This document shows positions 1 through 16,500 of a stretch of 64,000 nt of DNA, piece by piece. How positions within the stretch are numbered: position 1 is the stretch's first letter; each line of letters opens with the position of its first letter. Made by a program: the position numbers and the translations under genes. The notes below the pieces were generated by a model. The model had not been told where the DNA came from. It saw nothing but the letters and a program-made list of their open reading frames with translations, and did not search any database. The stretch lies in contig OX352765.1 of NCBI GenBank assembly GCA_947095585.1, positions 90,046,965-90,110,964 of the forward strand, in the 5' to 3' direction. This stretch comes from Nephrocerus scutellatus (lineage: Eukaryota; Arthropoda; Insecta; Diptera; Pipunculidae).

Positions 1-3000
1 TTACGCTCGATGACCGAGAGTTATGGATGCGCTTTCAAAATCTAACAAATGAGATGATCGTTACAAAAAATGGCAGGTAAGCATAGGAAGTGATTTTATC
101 GCAGTTGGTCCTTCTAAAAATATTTTAAGTAGCAACGCAAAATCTCGTAGATATTTATGTAGAATAGAAAGCAAAGTGTTAAATGGAATATTTTTAATAG
201 AACACAAACACACTGTACTGAAATATTCACTTTATGTAATACAAAATAAGTTCGCTTGCTGATGAAGTACACTCGGATACACGTATATTCAAACGTCCGA
301 AGCAGACCAGATTGCGTTGTTAGTAATGAATTGTTAACTGACGAAAAATATCGCTAGGCGCTAATTGATAAAACAGCATCGAGCAATGTCGGTTCGCTTA
401 TTATATTAGCTTACGTAGTTGCTGATAGTGTGTGTGCGGCGTGCACGTACTTAGAGTGTAAACAGATTTTTTTTTGTTTTCTTTTTTGCCAATATGCAAT
501 CGTTGTTGTTCAACTTGCAGTGCAGCTATTAATTTCCAACATGGAATTTTCACATTTTCTTAGAGGGGATTTGCTCTTAGATATTGAATTTTTCATGGAA
601 AACTAACCAATTTCCGGGTAGTTTTTGATGTGACAACGTCTCACTCCATGGTTTAAGGGGTATATGTTGAAAAAGTGCGCTAGTGTACGCCATTTTGATG
701 CCAAAAACTCGAGGAATCTAGCATGGATAAGAACAGGGATTAAATCCAGCCCGTTGCGTTCAGGTATGAGATCAAGTCGATGACCCTGTAACCTGTGAGC
801 TCTTTCAGGTCGTAAAGAAATGGTTTACCTAAAATGCGGTGTCTTGGCCCTGCTAGGGCCGGTCAACTGCAGAGGAAGTTTATGCAAGTTTTTTTTCTCA
901 TTTTCATCCTTGCAACTTCTGCAGAAGTTGTTGTGCAGTATACCATACTTAGCAGCGTGACTGCCCACTGGCCAGTGGCCAGTGCTGATAGCCCTCTCAT
1001 TACCCCCTATATAACTGTGCCCCGGTCCCCCCGATCGAAGCCAATTCTTCTTCGCATTGTTGTACGAGTTTCGAGTTAATTGTGATCGCATAAATCGTCC
1101 TTATGGCCGATTGGCTATCAACACAAATACCAACCCTGCCAATTTGTGCGTTTTTGCGCCTCAATGCTCTACAGACTTCCCTAGTTGCTAGAAAATCTGC
1201 ATGAAAGATGCTAGCCGAATCTGATAGCTTGAATGACCTGTCGTTGCGTCATATTGCCTTGCTACTACCACATTCTTCCAGTTTCCTCTGGTATGAAACT
1301 CAACGCTGAACGAGGAGTTGAAGGAGTTGAAAATTGATCGATACATTTCAGAGTTACGCTGGAACAGATATAATATACGTACATCCATTTTTATGTATAG
1401 ATTCTTGTAAAATAAGAAATGTGTTAAAAATGTTGTTACTTCTCTTTAACCTAAACAGACGTATGTTCCCAGTAGTTAAAGTCACAACAACCGGTTTGGA
1501 TCCAGAGGCAATGTATGAAATTTATTTGGAATTTGTTCAAGTGGATACGCATCGATGGAAATACGTTAACGGTGAATGGGTAAATTGACATGATGCAAAG
1601 ATTTACGATTAAAATAGGATTTACGTAGATTATTTTTATATTTTTAGGTGCCAGGTGGGAAAGCTGAAGTTCCACCATCGAATCCGCTCTACAGCCATCC
1701 GGAATCACCCAATTTCGGGGTGCATTGGATGAAGGAGCCAATCTCATTCGCTAAAGTAAAGCTGACAAATAAGACTAACGGAAATGGACAGGTAATGTTA
1801 ATGTTATTACACACGACAATGATTTTGTTAACAAATTCCAAACATTCCGATAGATCATGTTGAATTCGCTGCACAAATACGAGCCTCGCGTGCATCTCGT
1901 CCGGGTTACAACAAGTTCTGTTCAGCGACATGTTGTCATATATCCATTCCCAGAGACGCAATTTATCGCTGTCACCGCCTATCAAAATGAAGAAGTGACC
2001 TCGCTAAAGATCAAGTATAATCCCTTTGCTAAAGCATTCCTAGACGCTAAGGTAAGAGGTCACAAGATAATATTTTCTTAATCAAGCACACCATAGCTAA
2101 TCTAAACACCCAAATTTTGCCAAGGAGCGTCCTGAATCGATTTATTCACATGATGCACACTATGGTTGGTTCATTCCACCACCGACACATTATTCGGCTC
2201 CTGTATCTACAGTTCCTCCTACTTCGAATTCATATACAACCTCATGTGATCGCTATCAACGTCATCAAGCGACGTCCACTACGGCGAGAACAACAACAAG
2301 ATCGACACCTTATGCCAGACCACGCATTGTTTCAGGGTCATCTAGTAACGCCGGAACTCCTCCGCTAACATCATCTATCCAAACGCCAACTTCGCAGCCG
2401 GGATCACATATATCCTCTAATTCACATTCACAATCGGGATTCCTTCCGGTTGATTCGACGTCTTCCTCAGTGTTTACATACCCAACAAGTTGGCAGAGCA
2501 ACAACAGCTACTGGAGTGCAACTGCGCCGCCACTAAATCCCAGTGGCAGTCCGCATGGTATGTTTTCAAAATATTATGGTGCGAGGAAAAAAGTTTTTCA
2601 GTAATTATCTTTCATATACTACAGCTTCCAACAACTCTCCTACGCCATCGAATGGTTCACCGAACTACACCAGTCCATCACCAGGCTACACGATACACCA
2701 CCTTACACCACATACGCATCAATACAATATCGCCGCGAATTCCAACCATTCGGACGTTTATCAAAACTCCACCGGATCTCCACCACAGACCTATGGAAGT
2801 GCTGCTGCTCATCAGGTGTATCATCCTACACCTACGTCGCCAACACATCAGCTTTACACCAATGTTTTGAATGCTTCTCCAGCTCTTAGTTATCCGACAA
2901 GTACTTGGCACAATGGAACCGCTGACTATGGCTTTTATCAGAACACCTATCCATATCAACCGGAATACATTCCACTCGTTCCTGAGATAGGGTAAGTTAT

Positions 3001-3361
3001 TAAAGTTACTTCTGGCGTCTATAGACACTTTAACTCTGTGCAAATGAAAAAAATATTTAGTTATAGTTATCAATGACGTCGTACTTCCAGCACCGCCTAC
3101 AATAATCATCTAGAGCCAGTTGAAGTTTCTAAACCGCTTGAGGAGAGCACCGCATACAAAAATGCCGATGATGCAGGAGGATCTGTTTTAACTTTGAAAT
3201 GCTCAACACTTAAGACATCGCCCCACAATCCTCTTGGCCTGGCGACAGCTAAACATGATGCTACATCACAAGATCCTCAAGGATCAGCTCATCATGGCAA
3301 TGTTGCTGGTGCTTCATCCAGTTGGGCGCCTTTAACGCCACCACAAAGTACTATTCATTAA
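1..3361 (+). CDS. byn: Brachyury-type T-box transcription factor (brachyenteron), 5' partial
   Basis: A T-box DNA-binding transcription factor; in flies brachyenteron specifies hindgut and anal pads. The exons I can join are 1-76 (frame from base 3), 1459-1579, 1648-1791, 1854-2051, 2125-2557, 2625-2991 and 3091-3361. Every junction is GT-AG and the phases agree, giving 535 residues before TAA. The T-domain is almost complete: [12 protein letters not shown] in the first exon, then [75 protein letters not shown] and [14 protein letters not shown]. The C-terminal half is rich in Ser, Thr, Pro and Tyr and ends in [13 protein letters not shown], which matches my memory of fly byn rather than other T-box genes. 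The start codon and N-terminus lie left of the window. Intron 1 here is 1.4 kb; the others are 62-99 bp. Confidence 0.93.
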
Positions 3362-3659
3362 AACCTGCTGTGCTACGTGGATCCATAGATTAATTTTATT
3401 ACTCTTAGGTAGTTTGGTAAATGATATTGAATGCTATTTTCAACTTATACAACTTGTCCTAAAGTCTTCCGATAATAATTTAATGAATTTCATTGTCACA
3501 ATGTGGAATTACCTTTGCCCTTATAAGATACTTTACTAAAATACAAAATAGCTGTACTCGATGATAATATAATAAGCACCCTATATCGTCAAAAAAATAC
3601 ATTTTAAGTTCGACCGTTTGATTTCTGTTTTCAAAGAACATACATACCCACATATATAT
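3362..3659. other. byn 3' flank
   Basis: This is A+T-rich sequence after the byn stop codon, probably 3' UTR. I see no reading frame of note and no clear cleavage signal that decides the transcript end. Confidence 0.4.
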
Positions 3660-4145
3660 AGGGTGGGCAATTTAAAAGTTTGTTTTTTATCATAAGCTAT
3701 GCCAACACTTTTTTGAACGAATTGCTTGGAATTTTGACAGCTCGTCATTCTGATATTACGCGGCACGAAACAATCATGTTTTCGCTTGATGAGCGTTTCG
3801 AAACATTGAAAACTTATTTTTAAATTCAATGTTGTGTAGCCGAAACCGTGCGAATTTTGAAAAGAAATATGTGTCGTGAAAGAGCGCAAAGCGGAACTGT
3901 TGTAGTGAAATTGGAAAAGAAAGTCCGTGAGGAAGGCTTCCTATTGGAGAGCAGAAGAGATCCATCTCGGTGGCTATGTAAACAAGCAGGAGTGCCATTT
4001 GGGGTTCAAGTGTGACAGTTTCGTGTGGATTTTCGAGTGGTGCCATAATTAGCGGAGAATCCAACTTTCACAATAAAAAAATTTCCCGAAAAAAATAGCT
4101 GTATATTCATTTTATAGCGTAACAAACTTTTGAATTGCCCACCCT
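3660..4145 (+). mobile_element. Short Tc1/mariner-superfamily element with inverted ends and a transposase remnant
   Basis: The ends are inverted copies: GGGTGGGCAATTTAAAAGTT on the left and its near complement ending GCCCACCC on the right, both next to TA-rich flanks as expected for TA-targeting transposons. Inside, read on the plus strand at about 3780-3990, broken frames resemble the helix-turn-helix N-terminus of an IS630/Tc1-type transposase (segments such as DERFETLKTYF, then CCVAETVRILKR). The catalytic region is absent, so the copy is an internally deleted, non-autonomous derivative. A single right-end sequence of the same kind occurs near 56985-57003. Confidence 0.65.
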
Positions 4146-5576
4146 TTATAAGCAAACGATTCCTTCTTCTCTTATCATACACAAATTAATATTTCCTTGT
4201 GCTCGTATTTTATTTCAGTGCGCAAAAATTGTGTATACATAATAGTCGGGACAATTTTAAAAGAGTAAGCAAGCTAGTTAACTAACTGGAACCCTAACTA
4301 TTTATTTTAACAGTATTTTTGTTTTTAAATTAAAATTATGTTTATAGCAAAATTGTAACTCAAATAGAATGTTAATTCAAATAAAAAAATTCTTTAGTTT
4401 AAACTTTTGTTTTAATACGAGTTTAAAAAACAAACGGAATTAACATTTTTAAGATGCAGAATCGAAATAAACGGTCGAGAGAACAACAACAAAATAATGG
4501 TTTGAATAAACTTTTTCCTGCATACGCGCTTTTGTCTCTGTTTTTCATATCCAAAAGACAAATGTCAAATTTGTATATTTTGCAAAGTTTAACCTGAGAC
4601 TAAGTACGTGAATGTTAACGAAAACTTAACGAAACGGAGCTAAACTCTATTATTACCAAACAATTACTCTTTCTATATACAATTATCCAATAAAAATTGA
4701 TGCTTAACATTGAAATCAGGAAATTTAAATAGCCGTGTCCAATAAACTTGAGGGATAATTGACAACTGTCAAATTCAAGATACAAAGTTATTGATTGATC
4801 TAATGTTAGGCTAGTAATGAGCAGTATTTTCTTTTATTTATTTCAAATATTCCGCACGTTCCAAAACTGTTATCAAACGTAATCTTAATCTTTCTATTCT
4901 TTTTTTATATTTTATTTTATTTATCCTAAACATTCCAAACATGCTCTTTTTGTACTACTTGTAATACGTATGAAAAAAATTTTATGTCAAAGTTATGTGT
5001 CGAATAGTTTTTTTATAGAGTAAACGGGGAGTAGACACATAATAATTATCGGTAGATTTTTTTCTTTCAGCATTACTTAGATTGAAAATCAATCAAACCC
5101 AATTTAAAATGAAATTTTTGTGTAGCAAGGCCAATTCAATTATATTAAATTAAGTGATATAATTTACAAATTTTACGAAAAAAAAATTTCAAAAAAACTA
5201 ATTCTCAATAATAATTACTACTACTGTCAAGCGAACAATAGCAATGTAATTGTAGTAGCTAATACGGAAATATAATTCTTGCTGAAGTTTTACAGAAAAA
5301 GCGAGGACAATCTCTGATAATGCAAGCTTTACTTTCAAAGAACGTCAGTTTTTTAGCAGCGGCTGTTACATACCAAAAAGACAGCATGTGAACGCACCCC
5401 ATGTCCAGCTATATACTGCTGTCAAATAAATTCTAACCAAATCTGTCAATCTCGCCGATGTCAACAGTTGACTTTTCTTGTCTTCGTTTTTTCATGCACT
5501 CATGCAGTACCTATAATTTAATAATTTTTAAAATTACTTTAAATTATTAAATTTGACCAACAAATCTGTAACGATA
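4146..5576. other. A+T-rich spacer between byn and mRpL15
   Basis: No coding frame, RNA gene or repeat could be supported here. The stretch just upstream of the mRpL15 start (about 5450-5576) probably holds its promoter and short leader, but I see no decisive core motif. Confidence 0.4.
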
Positions 5577-6525
5577 ATGGGCAGTCTTAGAGAATCTGCC
5601 GATAAGGCGTTAAAGCTTCTGCGCACGTTGCCTCGTGTTCAAATTGGAAACATTCGTCCAAATCCAAATTCCAAGCAAAATGTGAGTACGAATTTTATTG
5701 TATTTTTTAAGTAAGTATTAAGAATATATTGTGATTATGATTTCCAATTGTATCTGCTAGGATAAACGTGGTCGAGGACAACACAGCGGTGACAAACATG
5801 GCGCTGGCAACAAGGGTTCTGGACAGCGACAAAATTTCATGCGTTTAGGCTATGAAACTGGAAACACACCATTCTATATGCGTTTCCCTTACGAACCATA
5901 CTACAAAGGACACCATTTGCGCCGCGAGTATCCACGTCTTTCGATGACTCAACTACAGGTGCTGATTGATACAAATCGAATCGATTCTAGTCAACCCATC
6001 GATGTGACAACCTTATGTAATACGGGTCTTTTTGAACTTAAACCAAACCAAATGCAATACGGATTCCAGCTGACAGATGATGGCATTGATAAGTTCCGCT
6101 CAAAAATATGCATTGAAGTGCAACATGCAAAAGAATCGGTGATTGCAGCTATCGAAAGGAATGGTGGTGTTATTCGTACAGCTTATTATGATCCTCGCAG
6201 TTTGCAAATTATGACAAATCCAAGAAAATGGTTTGAGAAAGGTGTACCCATACCAAGAAGAATGATTCCGCCGCAAGATGCTGTCCTTTATTATGCGTCG
6301 GCAAAGAATCGTGGTTATCTCGCCGACCCAGAAGAGATAAGCAAGGAGCGTCTGGTGCTAGCTCAAAAATATGGTTATGAACTGCCGAAAATAGAAGATG
6401 ATCCCGACTACGAAATGCTGATATCATTAAAAGATGCAAGACAGATATTCTTTGGTTTAAATCCGGGTTGGGTTATAAGTATACCAGATAAAGCAATAAT
6501 TAAGCCAAAATCTGAAGTGTACTGA
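5577..6525 (+). CDS. mRpL15: Mitochondrial large-subunit ribosomal protein L15 (uL15m)
   Basis: A component of the large subunit of the mitochondrial ribosome. Exon 1 is 5577-5681 and exon 2 is 5761-6525, joined in phase 0 across a 79-bp intron (GTGAGT...TAG), giving 289 residues. The N-terminus MGSLRESADKALKLLRTLPR is followed by the L15 signature region GRGQHSGDKHGAGNKGSGQR at residues about 38-57 and by RLGYETGNTPFYMRFPYEPY. The rest is the L15 fold plus the C-terminal extension usual for animal mitochondrial homologues. The start is the first ATG of the exon. A cleavage signal AATAAA lies about 35 bases after TGA. The frame is intact. I rate the family assignment as secure and the symbol as orthology by resemblance. 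Confidence 0.95.
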
Positions 6526-7692
6526 AACTTTGTGTGTGTTATTACGAATTTTAAATTTTGGAAATAAAGTTAACTTATTTCATTAAATGAACATTGTGTT
6601 TAGTACTCTTTCGATTTGCAGGGTATAGATATCTCTCGATGTTTTGGTTGACTTTCTATTAGCAAACTGTATCTCGGGTATGGCTTGATTTTGCTTTTTA
6701 TTTGCAAAGTTTTGTAACCGACACTATAACTATGTTACCCGTCTGAAATCAATGGGTATGGTTTCGTTTACTCAGCAACAGAGCAAGCAGACTAATTTTT
6801 CAGTTTGTTATTCTTGTTAAATTTGCTTTTGGTTTGGCCCCCTTTTTACAAATCAGTCACCATGAAACCCCTGTTGCTTTTACAGCTACCAGTGGATATT
6901 GCTTTGGTTATGGTTTGAACAAAGCCAAAGAGGCATATTTAAAAATACGTGTAAGGTAATCGAAAATAAACAGTCGTCATTTTCGAAAGGATAGGAATTC
7001 TTTATTAATTTCTGTTTAAAATCAGAAATTTGATAAATTTTTTGTTACCAATTTATTTCTTGAAGATTACGATGGTGAGATGGCCATTGACATGGATTCA
7101 TGCCTTGTACCGGATGATCATGTTATTAAAAACGCTCGTCAACATTGACTGGGGAATCGATCGAATTACTCGGGTTATTTCTGCTTTCAGATCTTCGGTA
7201 TTTCTTGGTTTGGTATCGTATACCTTTGCCTTGCAATCCAATATCTATACTTCACATTTTATCCTTATTATTATTGTAATCTCTCACACAAGTGCTCTTG
7301 GTACTTTTTGAGGCTAATGAAATTATTAAATAAAAAAAAGGCGAGCATTTTCAGTAATATCTAGAAAAGTAGAAGTAAAAGAGCCATATTTCTTAAAGCT
7401 GCTCTTTTTAGTGTAAAGAAGGTCAGCATCCACTTGTAATTTAAAAAAAAATGTAGATTGTTAAAACAACACTTTGAATTTGTAGAAAATCGATTTATAC
7501 CATCGATCGTGATCTCTATCGGAATTGTGTAACGCCCCATATGAAAAACTGTTATACTGTAGTATTCTCTAATGAAATGACATAGGAAAATGACACTCGG
7601 AGGCAAGGTTTACGATCGATCATCGATGTTTTTTTCAGTTATTATAATTTTGTTACCAAAATATTAAAAAGCTTGATAAAAAACCTCGGAAA
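6526..7692. other. Spacer between mRpL15 and CtIP with one dispersed repeat
   Basis: It holds the mRpL15 3' end and, at about 6605-6805, a repeat that recurs near 34310-34428. A short protein-like stretch at about 7062-7146 (EDYDGEMAIDMDSCLVPDD, then TGA) follows an acceptor-like TTCTTGAAG, but I could not connect it to a gene. Confidence 0.4.
6605..6805. repeat. Dispersed repeat, copy 1 (pair with about 34310-34428)
   Basis: The words CTCTTTCGATTTGCAGGGTA, TTTGTAACCGACAC and CAAGCAGACTAATTT occur in the same order here and at 34310-34428. The spacing differs because of a deletion in the second copy. It has no coding content and its class is unknown. Confidence 0.6.
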
Positions 7693-9951
7693 ATGAGTTG
7701 TTCCATATGCCTGAAGGAAAATAAATCTAAACCTGTTGCTTACAGTGATTGCATTATTGATAGCCTCGAAAAGATCAAGCTACATTATCTGTGTAAGTTC
7801 CGGTCAGGTCCCTTATGCATTGGCTATTTTAATCATTCTCTATCACCACTGTAGCTATTAAAGGGGAATTGCTTGAAAAGGATTTAAAAATTCAAGAGCT
7901 TCTGGGAACAGTCAGTGAACAGGAAAAATCCATAAACAGTCTTCAAAAACATTTGAAGGATTTCAAGCGATCTCCTAGAAAACGTAGAAAACCGCATTTG
8001 TCGACTAACAACAACAACAGCAGCATACATGAAGATGTTGACGTAGATGACTCCTCCAAGATTTTCGGCGATGGCAACGTTTTAGCGGAAATGTCTACTG
8101 ATGATCTGAATATGGCCCTTAATAGTGAAAATCATTTTGATAACATATTTGATTGTTCGGCTGCACAATTAGCAACTCCTCCAAGTAAAACTGAAGAGAC
8201 AATTGCTGAAACTGAAAACACATGTAGTCCAAGAGTTTTTAAGACAATTGATGATCACTCCAAGTACAAACGATTGGGCATTAAGATGGAAAAAAATAAC
8301 AACGAGAACAAGAAATTAGGCAGTGTGGTTGCGTCTTCGAGCACCTCTGGTTGGATATTTAAGGAAAAAGACACCAAAAAACCATCGATAAACATTAGCT
8401 TTGATAATAAATGCGACATGAGCTTTGTCAAACCGATTGTTAAGCAAGAGAACACAAAGAAAGTTAGTTTATCTCTGAGAAGCGGTCAGAACAAACTCAA
8501 ACAGACTCGTCTGCAGTTAGATGTATCGCGAAAGAGCCCTAGTTTATTGGTTAGACGAAAAGCGTTTACCTTAAAATGACAAAATTTGATTTATTCTTTT
8601 AAAATCTTACATAGTCTACTTCGACATTTTGTGATGATATAATCGCTGCCAGTCCAATGGTGCATACAACTCCAAAAAAGTCAAAGTCTGGTCGACAGTG
8701 GCTTTTGCGGTAAGATTTTTGAAGTTTTAACTTTTTCCAGTTTCATGTTAAGCTCATTGTGTTAAGTATACAGAAACAGCAACGGCAAAAGTTACATCAA
8801 CAGGAGCAACAGCGATATAACCAATCTCACTCTAAACAAGCGTAGTGAAAGCGGTATCGAGGTTTCTTCACCGAAGCCCATCGCATTACGTCCGGAATTT
8901 GTTTTGCGTAACGATCCATCACCAGGAAAAAAGACGAAAGAAGAAAGTAGCGTTCAAGTCCAGGACCCGTCAATGAACACATCAAGTGTGATGATACTGA
9001 CACCAGCAACGCAGGACATTGTATTTCTCGACGACAGCTGCGATAACTCACTCATTGCATCAATGGATTTGCTTAATGATTTGATGAAGTCTGATGGATC
9101 ACAACTGGCCAATTTAAGAAGATTAGAGACGCAGAGGTATGGTCTTGTCGGTTGCAATTGATTTTAAATAAAGCCGCTCGATAACACTTTTTGATTTATT
9201 TCAACTTTTCAGAATAAGACATCTTCAAAAACCATCTATAGATCAGTCCACAAAAGATACAGATAAAAGGAAAAATGCTTCAAAACAACAAAAAGAAATG
9301 TTAAAGACAGCTACACGTGATAATGGTAGTAATCCAGGTGCTAAATTGGAAACATTGGTTCAGAAAAATGAGAAATCAACCCTATTCCATGATAAAGAAA
9401 TTGATAAACATCAAAATAATATTTTTAATTCAAGCCGCAAGGGAATAAAACTAGCTAGCAATAATGTGAATTTGCTAAATGTTAAAATGGAAAAAACAGT
9501 TGCGAGTACCGAACAAACACCACCGTTCACAGATAGCAGCGATGATAACGAAAGGGAACACAATCATGTAGTTCTGAACCAAAATTGTATCATCAAAAAG
9601 GAGCAATTGTCTGAAGGAAATTCTAGTCCAGGCGCTGATGACAAAGCTAGGAGAATATTCAATATCGATTGCCATGACTGTCAAATGGTTGGTTACAATT
9701 TTGTGGATGAGCTTTAAGAAATAATCATTTGTTTTCTTTTCCAGTACATAAAATACATAGGTGCAAATCTCACAGATCGAGAAATCGAACAGCATATACG
9801 CAATTGCACAAAACACAAAAATCGTGACGCTGAAATAAATCTTACTCCATCTGGCTTCTGGAATCCATTTATTGAACCCTTTGACAAAGATGATCCCCGA
9901 AATGAAACTCTCATCGACACGCGTTTCATTGGCAAACCGAGACGCAAGTGA
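7693..9951 (+). CDS. CtIP: CtIP/Sae2-family DNA end-resection factor
   Basis: Family members stimulate the Mre11-Rad50-Nbs1 nuclease to resect DNA double-strand breaks before homologous recombination, acting in the nucleus. Exons: 7693-7792, 7855-8549, 8615-8709, 8774-9136, 9213-9687 and 9745-9951; all GT-AG and phase-consistent, giving 644 residues. The N-terminus (residues about 20-80) is heptad-like with Leu, Ile, Lys and Glu, as in the family's tetramerisation coil. The middle is long, low-complexity and rich in Ser, Lys and Asn. The C-terminus carries the Sae2-type block: a CHDC pair, a linker, HIRNCTKHK, then TPSGFWNPF. The C-x2-C and CxKH pattern is what identifies it. Reading past the 8549 donor meets a stop at 8577, so intron 2 must be removed. 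It converges on Hpd, 118 bp away. The family call is likely; the symbol is by resemblance to the fly gene. Confidence 0.82.
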
Positions 9952-10027
9952 TATTGTGTGGTGATGTCTTTTGTAATTTATTAAAAAAGTATAATTGTTA
10001 GAGACTAAGCAGCGACATTTCTTAAAT

Positions 10028-10037
10028 CTATTTTATT
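10028..10037 (-). terminator. Cleavage/polyadenylation signal of Hpd
   Basis: On the minus strand an AATAAA hexamer lies about 35 bases beyond the Hpd stop codon. It sits between the two convergent genes CtIP and Hpd. Confidence 0.5.
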
Positions 10038-10069
10038 ATAAGTAAATTTCAAACTATCTAACTATATCG

Positions 10070-15102
<5,033 letters not shown>

Positions 15103-15111
<9 letters not shown>

Positions 15112-15260
15112 TTCACTTTCCACTAAAGTTGTCCACAAAATTGTTCACTCACTAAAATTGTATCACTCACTTAAAACGCTCTTTCAGCTTATTAACTGGT
15201 ATCTCTAAAGAAACTAAAGAGGTCTTAGAATAGATGTTCCGCTTTTATAGATTTGCCTCA
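15103..15260 (-). promoter_or_regulatory. Candidate core promoter, leader and first donor of Hpd
   Basis: On the minus strand a TATA box (CTATAAAAGC) lies at 15241-15250. An initiator-like TTTAGTTT follows about 30 bases downstream (near 15212-15219). Some 105 bases further is ATG at 15109-15111 followed directly by the donor GTAGGT. This fits the missing Met codon of Hpd exactly in phase. No transcript evidence was available; the promoter is inferred from spacing. Confidence 0.5.
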
Positions 15261-16179
15261 GCTTTCGTCCGTCCATTGACTCACCACATAATGTATCGAA
15301 AGGTAATCTTAAATCCTGCCTGCCCCCATTTCGAGGCGTGTAAAACGAGTATTTTGTTTATCTGGTCTTAAGAAATTATAAATTCAATATTGTCAGATCA
15401 AAACTTATTTAATATTCATGGATACTTAATCGAATGTGGATCGAAGCCCCGGCGTGATTGTCTTCATAAGATTACTGGACTTAATTTATTGTTATGATGT
15501 TTTTTTTGCCTTTGCGTTTGGTGAATCGAGAATTGAGATTTTGAGCATCAGACACTGACTGGTAAAGAGTCTTGCAGTAAATCAGTTTACTAGTTTGGAA
15601 ATTGGAACACACTTTGCAAAAAATGTAAAGATACAACATTTTTCAAAGCTTTTAATTCCTCTAATGGTTTGCATTTGTTAGCGTTGATAGAAGTAAAATC
15701 CACAAGTGACGTACAACTCTATAAACAATTCTATATTTAAATGTTTTTCTTGTTTTTCTTGCTCACTGATAGGTCTATGATATGCATATGGTTAGACCTG
15801 TGTATTGAATTAAATTTATTTTGAAATGATTTCAAATCCATAACTAATTCACCAGGTGTTATAGCCACTCTGAGGCAGATACTACTTGACACTTTTTCTC
15901 ATGATTAAGGCAGTATAAACCTGTAAACAGTTTACGAGTATTACTTCTTTTGTGCGCCATCCACCTTACCTTGTTTTCTCCAAATGCAAATTAATTCAGT
16001 ATTCAGATTGAAACTGTCTGCTATACAAATAGTATAAACATGTTGAGCAACACGAACAAGCCCCCAAAAGTCTAACAGGAAGATATATGACACTGGTTTT
16101 TATACAGGGTGGCTGAACGAAGACAGACTCGGCTTAAAATCTGTGTTTTTTTAAATTCTCTATATTAACTTTACTTGCC
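15261..16179. other. Spacer left of the GTCGTCGGTCG minisatellite
   Basis: I see A+T-rich sequence with no sustained coding frame. The part next to Hpd (about 15261-15500) may include its upstream regulatory DNA. Confidence 0.35.
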
Positions 16180-16236
16180 CGTGGGTCGTCGGTCGTCGGT
16201 CGGTCGTCGGTCGGTCGTCGGTCGGTCGTCTGTCGT
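16180..16236. repeat. GTCGTCGGTCG minisatellite
   Basis: About five short head-to-tail units built from GTCG and GTCGGTC occupy about 50 bases. The tract is G+C-rich in A+T-rich surroundings and leads straight into the dispersed repeat at 16260-16500. Confidence 0.85.
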
Positions 16237-16259
16237 GGATTCTTGCGATCAATTTTTAA

Positions 16260-16500
16260 CCCACTTCCCATGGCCCGATTTTATTGAAATTTTGCACACA
16301 TGTGTATTTCCGGAGACAACACTTTCTATTAAATTTTGAGGCCCCTCGGGCTGCGGGTCGGGGGGCTCCCAAACAAAAATTTTAAAAAATTTACCCGATT
16401 TTCTTCAAATTTTACACACATGTGTATACCAATACTTTTTCGAAAATTTGGTAGTGATCGGGTCCCGGGTTCGGCCGCAAGGCCCTTATACATTTTTTAA
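16260..16500. repeat. Dispersed repeat with internal duplication and ACACATGTGT core
   Basis: A segment beginning CCCGATTTT and ending CACACATGTGTAT occurs twice here, about 120 bases apart (16274 and 16394). Inverted relatives, including GAAAATCGGG and ACACATGTGT, occur at about 38350-38560. The class is unknown. It may be the inner part of the family that ends in GCTAGT. Confidence 0.55.

Noticed and set aside
825..1091. Overlapping open frames on both strands in byn intron 1
   Set aside because: Neither resembles a protein I know, both are short, and they overlap antisense. The region contains a palindromic ACTGGCCAGTGGCCAGT that looks more like simple sequence than code.
2117..2368. Alternative frame across byn exon 5
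   Set aside because: It is the out-of-frame shadow of the Ser/Thr/Pro-rich byn coding sequence; the exon phases fix the correct frame.
7030..7311. Hydrophobic 93-codon open frame
   Set aside because: Composition follows A+T richness, there is no homologue I recognise, and a different frame over the same bases looks more protein-like.
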